Shown in pieces: positions 1 to 6,977 of a DNA stretch of 35,568 nt. Both the position numbers and the translations under genes were made by a program. The notes beneath the pieces are model-generated. The model ran no database searches. It was not told where the DNA came from and saw only the letters and a program-made list of their open reading frames with translations. Origin of the DNA: PVC group bacterium (lineage in GTDB: Bacteria > Verrucomicrobiota > Kiritimatiellia > CAIKKV01); the NCBI GenBank assembly GCA_945898015.1, contig CAMDGM010000036.1, forward strand, positions 1-35,568, in the 5' to 3' direction. Positions within the stretch are counted from its first letter, which is position 1. The number at the start of each line of letters is the position of its first letter.

Positions 1-130
1 CCATGACGAGGTGATTTTGCGAGGATAAGGGCTGAAGGCGATGGGACGTGGCCTAAAGGCCCGGCCCATCCAGCCTGAAGCCCTTAGCGCGCAAAAGCAC
101 CCGGCAGGGGACGCCCGAAACGCCGCATGC
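1..130. repeat. Palindromic repeat element, copy A (left end cut by window)
   Basis: Bases 1-26 match 3027-3052 at 24 of 26 positions, and 86-127 match 3112-3153 at 41 of 42. The conserved flanks pair with each other (GGTGATTTTGCG at 10-21 with CGCAAAAGCACC at 90-101, one mismatch). Between them lies a hairpin (27-33 with 79-85, 40-45 with 65-70, 50-53 with 58-61, loop TAAA) whose sequence is unlike the hairpin in copy B. It begins 4 bases after the feoA stop and may act as a 3' structure for the feo transcript. There is no T-run, so it is not a classic terminator. Confidence 0.75.
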
Positions 131-133
131 CGC

Positions 134-433
134 TCAACCCACCGCCGGACAGCCACAATGCGGCGCCGCCTCCACACGCATGGCGGCGGCCGCCGGGCGG
201 GCGACCACATACCGGGTCAGGCCCACGCCGACGACCAGCCCATGCTCCCCCGCGACATTCCGCATCACCCGCACCTCCATGCCCGGGAAAAAACCCATCT
301 CCCGCGACTGCCGGTCCGGATTCGAAACAAGGCGGTAACAATGCTCCTCGTAACCGTCCGCCAGACACTGCACCACCGGATGCGGACCGGGCCCCTCCGC
401 ACGACGATGCCGGAACTGAAACCCGAATCTCAT
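134..433 (-). CDS. feoA: FeoA-like ferrous iron transport accessory protein
   Basis: Small cytoplasmic SH3-like protein of 99 aa that assists FeoB in ferrous iron uptake. The middle of the protein has the FeoA pattern: a CLADG-type opening, an REMGFFPGMEVRVMR segment equal to the family LGxxPGxxVxVxR core, then a glycine-rich strand and VARPAAAAMRV. The start at 433 is chosen because its ATG overlaps the feoB stop as ATGA. A longer upstream reading only runs through feoB in the wrong frame. FeoA is usually about 75-85 aa; the extra length is an N-terminal arm of about 25 residues and a C-terminal tail with PHCGCP, which could bind metal. Third gene of the regulator-feoB-feoA operon. The family call is firm; the tail function is unknown. 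Confidence 0.85.
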   Translation of the reverse strand: MRFGFQFRHRRAEGPGPHPVVQCLADGYEEHCYRLVSNPDRQSREMGFFPGMEVRVMRNVAGEHGLVVGVGLTRYVVARPAAAAMRVEAAPHCGCPAVG

Positions 434-2319
434 GCCAGCCACCCCGCCGCCTGGTAGAACAGCGTGGCCGTCACCCACGCCAGCAGCGTCTGGTAAACCA
501 TGGAAAAGCTGGTCCACCCCCAGCCGGCCTCCCGCCTCAGGGCCGCCAGCGTGGCCACACAAGGAACATACAGGAGCACAAACAACAGGTAGGCAAACGC
601 GGCGGCAGATGAGCCAAAGTGATGGCGCATAGCGTCGAGCACGCCCGGCCGTGACCCCCCGTCCGCATACGGCTCCTCGCCGTGCGCCGCGTGCGGCGTG
701 GCGCCGGTCACCGGATCGTGCGGATCGCCCCGCTCAGGCCCCATCTGACCATAGAGCGCATCCAGCGTCCCGACCACGGACTCCTTGGCGATCACGCCCG
801 TCACCAATCCCACCGTGGCAGGCCAATTAGCGGAAGTGATCCCCATGGGGGCGAACACGGGCGTAATGGCCTTGCCCGCGCGTTCAAGCCACGACGGACC
901 CGTTCCGCCGGACCGACCCAGAGAATTGAGAAGACTCAGGGCCATCACCGCCAGCACGATCACCTTGCCGCCGCGCAGGAGAAAACTTTTAAGGTTTTCC
1001 CACGCGTGGCGGAGCACGGCCCGGAAATCCGGAACCTGGTACGCCGGCAGTTCCATGACGAACGAGGAGGGCTCGCCCCGCAGCAGGGTCTTCTGCAACA
1101 GCCAGCCCGTGAAAATAGCCATGAGAATGCCGATCAGGTAGAGCGCAAACACCACCTGGTTGCCGCGGGCCGGAAAAAAAGCGACCGCGAACAGGGTGTA
1201 GACCGGCAGCCGCGCGCTGCACGACATGAACGGGTTGATCAGCAGCGTGATCAGCCGCTCCCGTTTCTCCTTGAGCGTCCGGGTGGCGAACATGGCCGGC
1301 ACGTTGCAGCCGAAGCCCACCAACAGCGGAAGGAAGGCGCGGCCGGGCAGGCCGATCCGGCGCAGGAATTTGTCCATCACAAAGGCGCCACGCGCCATGT
1401 AGCCCGAATTCTCCAGAATAGCCAGGCAGGTAAAAATGCCGAAAATCGGGGGAATGAACGTGGCCACCGCCCGCAGCCCCGCGCCCGCACCATCCGCCAG
1501 CAGCGTGATGAGCAGGTCCGGTGCGCCATGCCGCTCCAGGAACAGGCGCGGCAGCTCCACAAACAGCCGGCCGCACACGGAATCAATCAGCCGGATCGCA
1601 GGCTTGGAGCCGGCGACCGTCACCATGAACACGCCATACATGACGGCCAGGAAAAGAGGAATGCCCACCACGCGGCTGAGCGCAAACCGGTCCAGCGTAT
1701 CCGAAAAACGGCGGCCCGATACCCCTTCCTGCTTCACCACCTCCCGCGCCACGGTGCGCGCAAAGGCATACCGCGCCTCCTCCGTCGGGGGCAACGGCAC
1801 CGCCGGCGCCGGCGGTTTTCCGGATGCCGCCACACGTTCCACCTCGTCCAGAAAATCCAAAAGCCGCCGGTCCCGATGAGCCGCCACCGGGATGACCGGA
1901 CAGCCGAGCACGCCCGACAGCCGGGCCAGGTCGAGCCGGATCCCGAGCGGCGCGGCCAAGTCCATCATGTTCACCACCACGACCATCGGGCAACCCAGGG
2001 CCAGAAGCTGGGCCGTCAGGGCCAGGCTTCGCTCCAGGTTCGTGGCATCAAGCACGTTGACGATCACATCCACCCCGCCGGCAGCCAAAAAATCGCGGGT
2101 CACCTGCTCATCAAGCGTATGCGCATCGAGGGAATACAGGCCCGGCAGGTCCGTGACCCAGACATCGCGGCCGTTGTGGCGGTAGGCGCCCTCGGCGCGC
2201 TCGACCGTCACGCCCGGCCAATTTCCGACATGCCGGCATTCCCCGGTGAGGCGATTGAACAGCGTCGTCTTGCCGCAGTTGGGATTGCCCGCCAGGGCGA
2301 TTGCGGTCACGCCGTTCAT
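430..2319 (-). CDS. feoB: FeoB ferrous iron transporter, GTPase-permease
   Basis: Inner-membrane Fe(II) transporter of 629 aa. The N-terminal G domain shows G1 GNPNCGKT (11-18), G2 around NWPGVTVE (33-40), G3 DLPG (57-60) and G4 NMMD (117-120). After a helical linker come the two gate domains of the membrane core, with typical stretches GCNVPAMFATRTLKEKRERL and FMSCSARLPVYTLF, then GVIAKESVVGTLDALYG and a final pair of membrane helices near FVLLYVPCVATLAALR. The protein is shorter than E. coli FeoB (about 770 aa) but normal for many bacteria, with no FeoC-like extension. Its start overlaps the regulator stop by ATGA and its stop overlaps feoA the same way, so the three genes are translationally coupled. 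A GGGGAAAG stretch upstream can serve as ribosome binding site. Confidence 0.96.
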   Translation of the reverse strand: MNGVTAIALAGNPNCGKTTLFNRLTGECRHVGNWPGVTVERAEGAYRHNGRDVWVTDLPGLYSLDAHTLDEQVTRDFLAAGGVDVIVNVLDATNLERSLALTAQLLALGCPMVVVVNMMDLAAPLGIRLDLARLSGVLGCPVIPVAAHRDRRLLDFLDEVERVAASGKPPAPAVPLPPTEEARYAFARTVAREVVKQEGVSGRRFSDTLDRFALSRVVGIPLFLAVMYGVFMVTVAGSKPAIRLIDSVCGRLFVELPRLFLERHGAPDLLITLLADGAGAGLRAVATFIPPIFGIFTCLAILENSGYMARGAFVMDKFLRRIGLPGRAFLPLLVGFGCNVPAMFATRTLKEKRERLITLLINPFMSCSARLPVYTLFAVAFFPARGNQVVFALYLIGILMAIFTGWLLQKTLLRGEPSSFVMELPAYQVPDFRAVLRHAWENLKSFLLRGGKVIVLAVMALSLLNSLGRSGGTGPSWLERAGKAITPVFAPMGITSANWPATVGLVTGVIAKESVVGTLDALYGQMGPERGDPHDPVTGATPHAAHGEEPYADGGSRPGVLDAMRHHFGSSAAAFAYLLFVLLYVPCVATLAALRREAGWGWTSFSMVYQTLLAWVTATLFYQAAGWLA

Positions 2320-2801
2320 GGCCGCTTCTTTCCCCGGGGGGCAGCCAGGTAGGCGGAGAAGGCCTGCTTGAGAGTGCGGGAGGCGCCGGGCCGGGCGGAC
2401 AGGAACGCGGCAAACTGCCGGAGCCGTTCGATGGTCTCCGGCCCGGCCGCGTGCTCGAGCCGGCAGGCATCGGCATCCGCGGTTTTGACATCCAGCAGCA
2501 AAATCTCCGACAGGAAGCGGGCAAAGACGGCATGATCGCCGGTCACCCGTTCGGCCACCGCCCGGCCGGCCGGCTCGAGCGCCACCAGTTCATACGGGGC
2601 ATACCGCACGAGCCCCGCGCGGGCCAGATGCTTCAACGCCGCCGTGACGGTGGACTTGTGCACCTTCAAGGCCTCGGCCAGATCGCGCACGCGGGCCGCC
2701 CCCTTGTCCTGCTCCAGGCGCAGAATGGCCTCCAGACAGTCCTGCATGGGCGGCGAGACCGCCGCGCCTTTCTGTTTTCCGTCCTTTATTGTTTTATTCA
2801 T
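2316..2801 (-). CDS. DtxR/MntR-family metal-dependent repressor
   Basis: Cytoplasmic regulator of 161 aa. The first 70 residues form a winged helix (recognition region about 44-65, VHKSTVTAALKHLARAGLV) followed by a wing ending in LVALEPAGR. Residues 75-135 match the DtxR/MntR dimerisation and metal domain, including ERVTGDHAVFARFLSEIL and the CRLEHAAGPETIERL helix, where C and E-H are likely metal ligands. There is no FeoA-like SH3 domain, so it resembles the short MntR type. The ATG at 2801 is preferred; a TTG at 2804 directly before it would add one residue. No clear Shine-Dalgarno is visible. As the first gene of the feo operon it probably represses its own operon when iron or manganese is plentiful. 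Which metal it senses cannot be read from sequence. Confidence 0.9.
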   Translation of the reverse strand: MNKTIKDGKQKGAAVSPPMQDCLEAILRLEQDKGAARVRDLAEALKVHKSTVTAALKHLARAGLVRYAPYELVALEPAGRAVAERVTGDHAVFARFLSEILLLDVKTADADACRLEHAAGPETIERLRQFAAFLSARPGASRTLKQAFSAYLAAPRGKKRP

Positions 2802-2805
2802 CAAA

Positions 2806-2820
2806 CATTATTTAATCATG
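2806..2820 (-). promoter_or_regulatory. 15-bp dyad upstream of the feo regulator, candidate operator
   Basis: On the minus strand the site reads CATGATTAAATAATG: two 7-base arms around a central A, with six of seven arm positions complementary. It lies 4 bases before the regulator ATG and stands out as AT-rich in GC-rich DNA. Dyads in this position are usual for autoregulated DtxR/MntR proteins. Operator function is inferred; a -35/-10 pair could not be fixed with confidence. Confidence 0.4.
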
Positions 2821-3000
2821 CCGACATTTGAAAGACAAGGCCAATCTGCCCTGCGAAACTCAGTGCGGCGCTACACAACCCCGGGCGCAAGCAATATAGA
2901 TCGGGCTTTTCACGGCAGCCGTCTCGCGCGCCTGCCCTGAGGGGAGTCGAAGGGCCGCCCGAGGCACCCCGCGAGGGGGCCGGGCGCACGATGGCGCTTG

Positions 3001-3157
3001 GGCTTGTGGCGTTTCGATCAGGCGGACCATGACGCGGTGATTTTGCGATGATGGCGATTGACGGCGGGGTGAGCTGGGCTCGTGCCCGCGAACCCCTAGC
3101 CGGAAAACGCCAGCGCGCAAAAGCACCCGTCAGGGGACGCCCGAAACGCCGCAAGCC
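3001..3157. repeat. Near-palindromic repeat element, copy B (complete)
   Basis: The ends are 16-bp inverted repeats with one mismatch (3001-3016 GGCTTGTGGCGTTTCG against 3142-3157). Inside, 3036-3047 pairs with 3116-3127 (11 of 12), and 3027-3034 is nearly complementary to the segment just right of 3127. The centre is a nested hairpin (3052-3056 with 3108-3112, 3063-3070 with 3092-3101 allowing a 2-base bulge, 3076-3079 with 3084-3087). The flanks are shared with copy A at 1-130, but the central hairpin is not. Its size and inverted ends suit a MITE- or REP-like element. No transposase is present, and target-site duplications are not evident. Confidence 0.7.
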
Positions 3158-3192
3158 GCACAGGCAACCCATCCACCCGACCTCCGCCATGC

Positions 3193-3269
3193 GGCTCGGA
3201 CGGAGCCTCGCCCTTCAGGCCAAGCACAGGTGCCGGAGCGACATAGAACGGCCGGCGTGGAAGCCGGCC
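3193..3269. repeat. Two adjacent GC hairpins, probable dispersed repeat fragment
   Basis: GGCTC/GAGCC with a 5-base loop lies at 3193-3207, and GGCCGGC/GCCGGCC with a 6-base loop (GTGGAA) at 3250-3269. Read on the minus strand the stretch resembles intergenic repeats that are often mistranslated as GEAPSEP-type peptides in Verrucomicrobia-related genomes; that resemblance is from memory and was not searched. Confidence 0.4.
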
Positions 3270-3289
3270 CTCCCTGCTACTCGCCCCCG

Positions 3290-3315
3290 GTGCCAATCCA
3301 ATGTGCCAATCCAAT
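3290..3315. repeat. 13-bp perfect tandem duplication
   Basis: GTGCCAATCCAAT occurs twice in direct succession (3290-3302 and 3303-3315), 9 bases before the TTGACT hexamer at 3325 of the lipoprotein promoter region. It may be a regulator site or a slippage product. Confidence 0.7.
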
Positions 3316-3324
3316 GCCTGTCGT

Positions 3325-3358
3325 TTGACTGTTCTTTTGCGCAACGGAGGCATATAAT
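3325..3358 (+). promoter_or_regulatory. Probable promoter of the small lipoprotein gene
   Basis: A perfect -10 box TATAAT sits at 3353-3358, which would place the transcript start near 3365 and give a leader of about 18 bases. TTGACT at 3325-3330 would be a good -35 box, but its spacing of 22 bases is too long, so the promoter may use an activator or a weaker -35 near 3330-3335. The ribosome binding site GGAGGT (3373-3378) lies 4 bases before the ATG. Confidence 0.5.
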
Positions 3359-3382
3359 GCGCGTATCAACCCGGAGGTCGCC

Positions 3383-3760
3383 ATGAAACGCCGTTTCTTC
3401 GCCCTGACCGCCCCGCTCGTCGCCGCCCTGGCGGTGCTTCTCCTCGCCCCCGGCTGCGAGTCGGATAACGAATTCAGCCACACGCCGCCGGCCGGCCAGG
3501 GCAGCCTCATTGTCGACAACTACACCTACACGGACATCGAATTCTTCCTGAACGGCATCCTGCAGGAAACCGTCAACAGCGATCACGATAAAACGTTCGA
3601 CCTGGCGCCCGGCGTCTACCGCGTGGTGCTCAACGACGACAACGGGGATCGAAACTGGGCCGACGACGTGGATGTGCTGGAGGGACGGCTGACCGTCCTG
3701 ACCGTCAAGATCGACTCCGGGTTTTTTGATTCCTACAGCGTCACCCGGGAAATCCAATAA
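3383..3760 (+). CDS. Small exported lipoprotein with one beta-rich domain
   Basis: Protein of 125 aa. The N-terminus is a signal peptide with two arginines, a hydrophobic stretch (about 9-21) and a lipobox-like LAPGC ending at C25, so lipid anchoring is likely although P at -2 is not ideal. The rest is one small domain (about 39-112) rich in beta strands, with SLIVDNYTYTDIEFFLNG and LAPGVYRVVLNDDNG. This resembles DUF4397/PEGA-type envelope domains, in which a short beta sandwich sits close to the membrane. The start is supported by GGAGGT and a TATAAT box. It is a single-gene transcript facing the peroxiredoxin-like gene. The biological role is unknown. Confidence 0.8.
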   Translation: MKRRFFALTAPLVAALAVLLLAPGCESDNEFSHTPPAGQGSLIVDNYTYTDIEFFLNGILQETVNSDHDKTFDLAPGVYRVVLNDDNGDRNWADDVDVLEGRLTVLTVKIDSGFFDSYSVTREIQ

Positions 3761-3773
3761 CCGCCGATGGCGG
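3761..3773. terminator. Short hairpin between convergent genes
   Basis: CCGCC-GAT-GGCGG directly follows the lipoprotein stop and lies 6 bases before the stop of the facing gene. It has no T-run on either strand, so it is at best a weak two-way terminator. Confidence 0.3.
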
Positions 3774-3779
3774 ACGGCC

Positions 3780-4334
3780 TCACGGCGCGGGAGCGGCCTG
3801 AAGCGCCTTGACGGCTTGCAGTACCTGGGCGCCGTGGTTGTTGTCCTTGACCTTGTCGAACACCACGGCAATCCGTCCCTTTGGATCGATAATGAACGTC
3901 TTGCGGGCAGAAAAGAGTTCGCCCAGTCCCAGTGCCCCGTATTGCGCGCTGACGGTTTTATCCAGATCACTGGCCAGCGTGAAGGGCAGCTTCAGCGTCT
4001 GGCGAAAATCCGCCGCAATGTTCAAGGGGTCCATGCTCACGCCCAGCACCTCGGCGTTCATGGATTTCAGGGCGCCATGCACCTCGGCCAGGTCGCTCAT
4101 CTGCTTGCTGTCGCGGGGCGCAAAGGCCTTGGGATAGAAAACGAGCACCAGGAACCGGCCCTTGTAGTCCTTGAGGCTGGCCTTTCCGCCGGTCGCGGCG
4201 AGCGAAAAACCGGGAGCCTGTTGCCCGGGCGCGGGAACCGGCGCTACGGATTTCGGGGCCGCTTTGTCCTTCCCGAACGCCAACACAGCAGCTCCCATCA
4301 GAGCCAGGCAGCTGATCCAAAATTTTCCGGTCAT
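3780..4334 (-). CDS. Exported peroxiredoxin-fold protein lacking the catalytic cysteine
   Basis: Protein of 184 aa with a signal peptide (hydrophobic 5-20, likely cut near FGKDKA) and an AhpC/TSA or BCP-type thioredoxin fold (about 36-178). Family landmarks are clear: PGFSLAATGGKASLKDYKGR, LVLVFYPKAF at 62-71, VLGVSMDP, LPFTLASDLDKTVS, and ARKTFIIDPKGRI with the conserved Arg at 144. Peroxiredoxins have P-x3-T/S-x2-C; here the aligned residues are P68, A72 and D75, so both the Thr and the peroxidatic Cys are gone. The only Cys in the protein is C9 in the signal peptide. It therefore cannot be a normal thiol peroxidase and may be a binding or chaperone-like relative. GGGAGG lies 5 bases before the ATG, and a good promoter is present. 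Confidence 0.85.
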   Translation of the reverse strand: MTGKFWISCLALMGAAVLAFGKDKAAPKSVAPVPAPGQQAPGFSLAATGGKASLKDYKGRFLVLVFYPKAFAPRDSKQMSDLAEVHGALKSMNAEVLGVSMDPLNIAADFRQTLKLPFTLASDLDKTVSAQYGALGLGELFSARKTFIIDPKGRIAVVFDKVKDNNHGAQVLQAVKALQAAPAP

Positions 4335-4358
4335 GGCGCCTCCCTCGTTCCGGCCTTT

Positions 4359-4388
4359 ATACTAGCCCCCTTCCCCCGCCCGGTTCAA
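4359..4388 (-). promoter_or_regulatory. Promoter of the peroxiredoxin-like gene
   Basis: On the minus strand TTGAAC (4383-4388) and TAGTAT (4359-4364) are separated by 18 bases. The predicted start near 4352 leaves a leader of about 18 bases containing GGGAGG before the ATG at 4334. Spacing and leader fit a sigma-70-type promoter. Confidence 0.55.
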
Positions 4389-4452
4389 CCACAAACGCCA
4401 ACGCCTCTTTTCGCCGGATGTAAAACATCGTTCTGGCGGACACACAAAAGCC

Positions 4453-5592
4453 TTATTTCCCCCACTCAATTCCCGCCTTTTTCCAAAGCGGACGCAGGTC
4501 CACGACGCGGCCTTCATCCAGCGCCTGATCGATGCCCAGGCACACGACCGCCGACCGCAACGCCTCTTGCACCCCCACCAGAGGCGGCGCGCCCGTCCAC
4601 ATGGAGTGATACAGACTCTCCCGAAGCACCTTGTCTCCGCCACTGTGCCCGTCCGCGGCAAAATCAATCACCTCGCGCGTCGTCTCGAAGCCATGCCGCT
4701 GCCACTCAATCCGGGCCGACACGGCGTCCGCGCGAATCGTGCCTTCCGTTCCCAACAGATAGAACCGCCGTTCGTTGATGCTCGCATTGGCATTGGTATG
4801 AAAGGTCGCCCGCACGCCGCTGGCGTATTCCAGAATAATGACCTGGTTGTCCACGATCGACTTCTCCGACGTGAACGGATCCACCAAATCAATCCCCGGC
4901 CACGTGCGATAGGCCTGCGCTCCGTTCGCATCGACCCCCAGCCGCTCCATGTGATGCCGATTTTCCGGCCTAAAGAAGTTCAACCCGCCGAAACTCGCGG
5001 CGCGCGTCGGCAGGCTGCCGACCAGCCAATTGGCGAGATCCATGTCGTGACAGCATTTCTCGAGAATGTACGAGCCTCCGTTCTCGCGAAACCGCCGCCA
5101 GTTGCCGAGAAAATAGCCCCCATGATTAAAATGCAGGGTTTCGTTGAACTCGAAGGAGATGATGGGGCCAATGGTCCCGCTTTCCAGCAACTCCTTGAGC
5201 CGGCGGTAAAAGGCCGCATACCGCAACACCAGTCCAAACGAAAACAGCCGCCCGCTATCGCGAACGGCATCCCGGATCGCGAGGCAGTCGTCCAGCGAGG
5301 TCGCCAGGGGTTTCTCGCAAAAAACGTGCTTCCCCGCCCGCAACGCGGCCACCGCATGCTCCTTGTGCAGGCTGTTCCAGGATCCGACCAGCACCCACTC
5401 GATCCGGCGATCGGCCACCAGCTCCGCCGGGCTGGCATACACGGTCGCCTGCCCGCCATAACACGCCTGCGCATCGGCGATAGAGTCAGCGCTCGGATCG
5501 CACAACGCCACCACATTCAATCCGGGATGCGGCTGGATGAGACCGCGAAGGCGGCCGCCACAACCAATCATGCCAACGTTGACTTCTTTCAT
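4453..5592 (-). CDS. Gfo/Idh/MocA-family NAD(P)-dependent dehydrogenase
   Basis: Cytoplasmic oxidoreductase of 379 aa acting on a sugar, inositol or related polyol. The Rossmann domain starts with GMIGCGGR (7-14); the EKP motif carrying the catalytic Lys is at 93-95, and the KCCHDMDL segment (H182, D183) supplies the usual active-site His/Asp in the C-terminal beta-sheet domain. The ATG at 5592 is chosen because AAGGATCAG stands directly before it. An in-frame ATG at 5619 would add MTRKNKKDQ but has a poor ribosome site. The gene lies 107 bases after the FAD oxidoreductase and is the last gene of operon A; no separate promoter is clear. It likely oxidises or isomerises a sugar released by the exported proteins. 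The exact substrate cannot be inferred. Confidence 0.92.
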   Translation of the reverse strand: MKEVNVGMIGCGGRLRGLIQPHPGLNVVALCDPSADSIADAQACYGGQATVYASPAELVADRRIEWVLVGSWNSLHKEHAVAALRAGKHVFCEKPLATSLDDCLAIRDAVRDSGRLFSFGLVLRYAAFYRRLKELLESGTIGPIISFEFNETLHFNHGGYFLGNWRRFRENGGSYILEKCCHDMDLANWLVGSLPTRAASFGGLNFFRPENRHHMERLGVDANGAQAYRTWPGIDLVDPFTSEKSIVDNQVIILEYASGVRATFHTNANASINERRFYLLGTEGTIRADAVSARIEWQRHGFETTREVIDFAADGHSGGDKVLRESLYHSMWTGAPPLVGVQEALRSAVVCLGIDQALDEGRVVDLRPLWKKAGIEWGK

Positions 5593-5699
5593 CTGATCCT
5601 TTTTATTTTTTCGCGTCATTCTACTCTACTGCGGTTTCTCGTTCCATTCCCTACACGTCCCGCTTCTCCGACAGAATGGATCTGCGCCCGGTTGATTAT

Positions 5700-6977
5700 T
5701 CATGCGGGCTTCTCCGTCCATTCCAATCTCAAATCCTGTGGCGCCCTCGTCACCGCCTTCTGAACCAGGCCGGGATCCAGCTGGCGGGGCTGGGTCCCGA
5801 GCTGGACGCAGAGGGCGGCGGCCACGCCGATGGATTGGCCGACCGCCCCCACAATGGGCATCACGCGATAGGCGCTCATGGCGATATGGGTGCCGCTCAT
5901 GGCCCGCCCGACCACGAACAGGCCGTCCAGGTTTCTAGGCAACGTCGCCCGGTACGGAATGCCATAGGCGGGAAGCGGCTTGCTCAGCTCCGGCTTGTCC
6001 GCCCCGCCCCAGATATCAATGCCATACCACCCTTCGGCGATTTTATCCTCCGGGTATATCCCCGACCGAAGGTCGCCCAGGGAAATCACATGGTCCCCCG
6101 CCACGCGCCAGGTCTCCCGAACGCCGATCTTGGGCGCCAGCTGGATCGTGTAACCGTTTTCCCGGAGCAGCGCATGGTCCCGGGCCATCGCTTCCAGCGC
6201 GTCCCGCCCCGCTTCGCCCAGGGCCATCGGATCGCGGGGGTCCGCGCAGGACACCGCACAGCCCCAGTGAAGATAGCGGCTGGTCGCCAGCGCCACGGCT
6301 TTGTCGGGATCGCTGTGCCACCAGCCCAGCCCTTCCACCAGGACGCCGCGGCGATAATTTTCAAGACGGGCCATATCGAAAGTTTTCACGCCCGGCGGGC
6401 GCTGGCTGACATACATCCAGGTCACCTGCTGCACCCGATCCGTGCGCTGGTCCGGCGCGGGAGTTTCCCCGAAGTCGCTCCGGGAATCTTCCCCATACAT
6501 CCCCTGCCCGCCGGCGGCCAGAGCCACCACGCCGTTGCCCGTCGCATCAATCACCACGGACGCCTCAATTTCAACCGTGCCGCCGCCGCGCTCGACGGTC
6601 ACCCCGGTTACGCGGGTCGTTCCGCCCCGCTCGCGCGTGATGGCGCCGACCGCTTTGGCATTCAGCACCAGCCTGACCCCGGCGCGCGCGAGAAGCTCGC
6701 GGTAAACCGTCATCCAGGAGGACGGCATGAACCAGCGCGTATGGCCTGAGGATCGTTCCAGCGCCTTCAGCGCGTCCTCCACCTCCTTGACAATCCCGGT
6801 GCGGGGAAGTCCGCAATACGCGCTGACCCCCATATCCACCGCCGCGCCGCCGGGATAGGGGTCTTCGTCCAGAAGTATCACCCGGGCGCCGGCCCGGGCG
6901 GCCGCGATGGCAGCCGGAATCCCGCTGGCACCCGCCCCGACCACCAGCACCTCCGTGGTTTCATGTTGGGCCATCAT
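5700..6977 (-). CDS. FAD-dependent oxidoreductase (FAD_oxidored family)
   Basis: Soluble flavoprotein of 425 aa. The dinucleotide fold begins with EVLVVGAGASGIPAAIAAA, followed by ARVILLDEDPYPGGAAVDMG, as in the FAD_oxidored (PF12831) group. A second nucleotide-contact segment is VVIDATGNGVVALAAGGQG, and the C-terminal FAD-contact region is LDGLFVVGRAMSGTHIAMSAYRVMP. This family is frequent in PVC genomes beside glycan-degradation genes, where it is thought to oxidise sugar-derived substrates. There is no signal peptide. The ATG at 6977 is chosen because it overlaps the upstream DUF4838 stop as ATGA and CAGGGA lies before it; a longer open reading upstream lies wholly inside that gene. The substrate is unknown. 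Confidence 0.88.
   Translation of the reverse strand: MMAQHETTEVLVVGAGASGIPAAIAAARAGARVILLDEDPYPGGAAVDMGVSAYCGLPRTGIVKEVEDALKALERSSGHTRWFMPSSWMTVYRELLARAGVRLVLNAKAVGAITRERGGTTRVTGVTVERGGGTVEIEASVVIDATGNGVVALAAGGQGMYGEDSRSDFGETPAPDQRTDRVQQVTWMYVSQRPPGVKTFDMARLENYRRGVLVEGLGWWHSDPDKAVALATSRYLHWGCAVSCADPRDPMALGEAGRDALEAMARDHALLRENGYTIQLAPKIGVRETWRVAGDHVISLGDLRSGIYPEDKIAEGWYGIDIWGGADKPELSKPLPAYGIPYRATLPRNLDGLFVVGRAMSGTHIAMSAYRVMPIVGAVGQSIGVAAALCVQLGTQPRQLDPGLVQKAVTRAPQDLRLEWTEKPA

Larger units (their letters stand above)
2821..3382. other. Intergenic region rich in small repeats; no gene seen
   Basis: The 560 bases between the feo regulator and the lipoprotein gene contain no convincing coding sequence on either strand; the short open frames lack start signals and family features. 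They hold, in order, a CCCTGA...TCGAAGGG palindromic motif (about 2934-2954), the palindromic element copy B (3001-3157), two short hairpins (3193-3207 and 3250-3269), a 13-bp tandem duplication (3290-3315) and the promoter region of the lipoprotein gene. Confidence 0.7.

Noticed and set aside
1..3157. The repeat copies as integron attC sites
   Set aside because: Conserved flanks with a variable hairpin resemble attC, but the expected RYYYAAC and GTTRRRY boxes are missing and no integrase or cassette array is present.
1..3157. feo operon as a composite transposon
   Set aside because: The flanking copies are in direct orientation, very short and carry no transposase; shared repeats alone do not show mobility.
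3761..3773. Strong intrinsic terminator between the convergent genes
   Set aside because: The hairpin has only five base pairs and no T-run on either strand.
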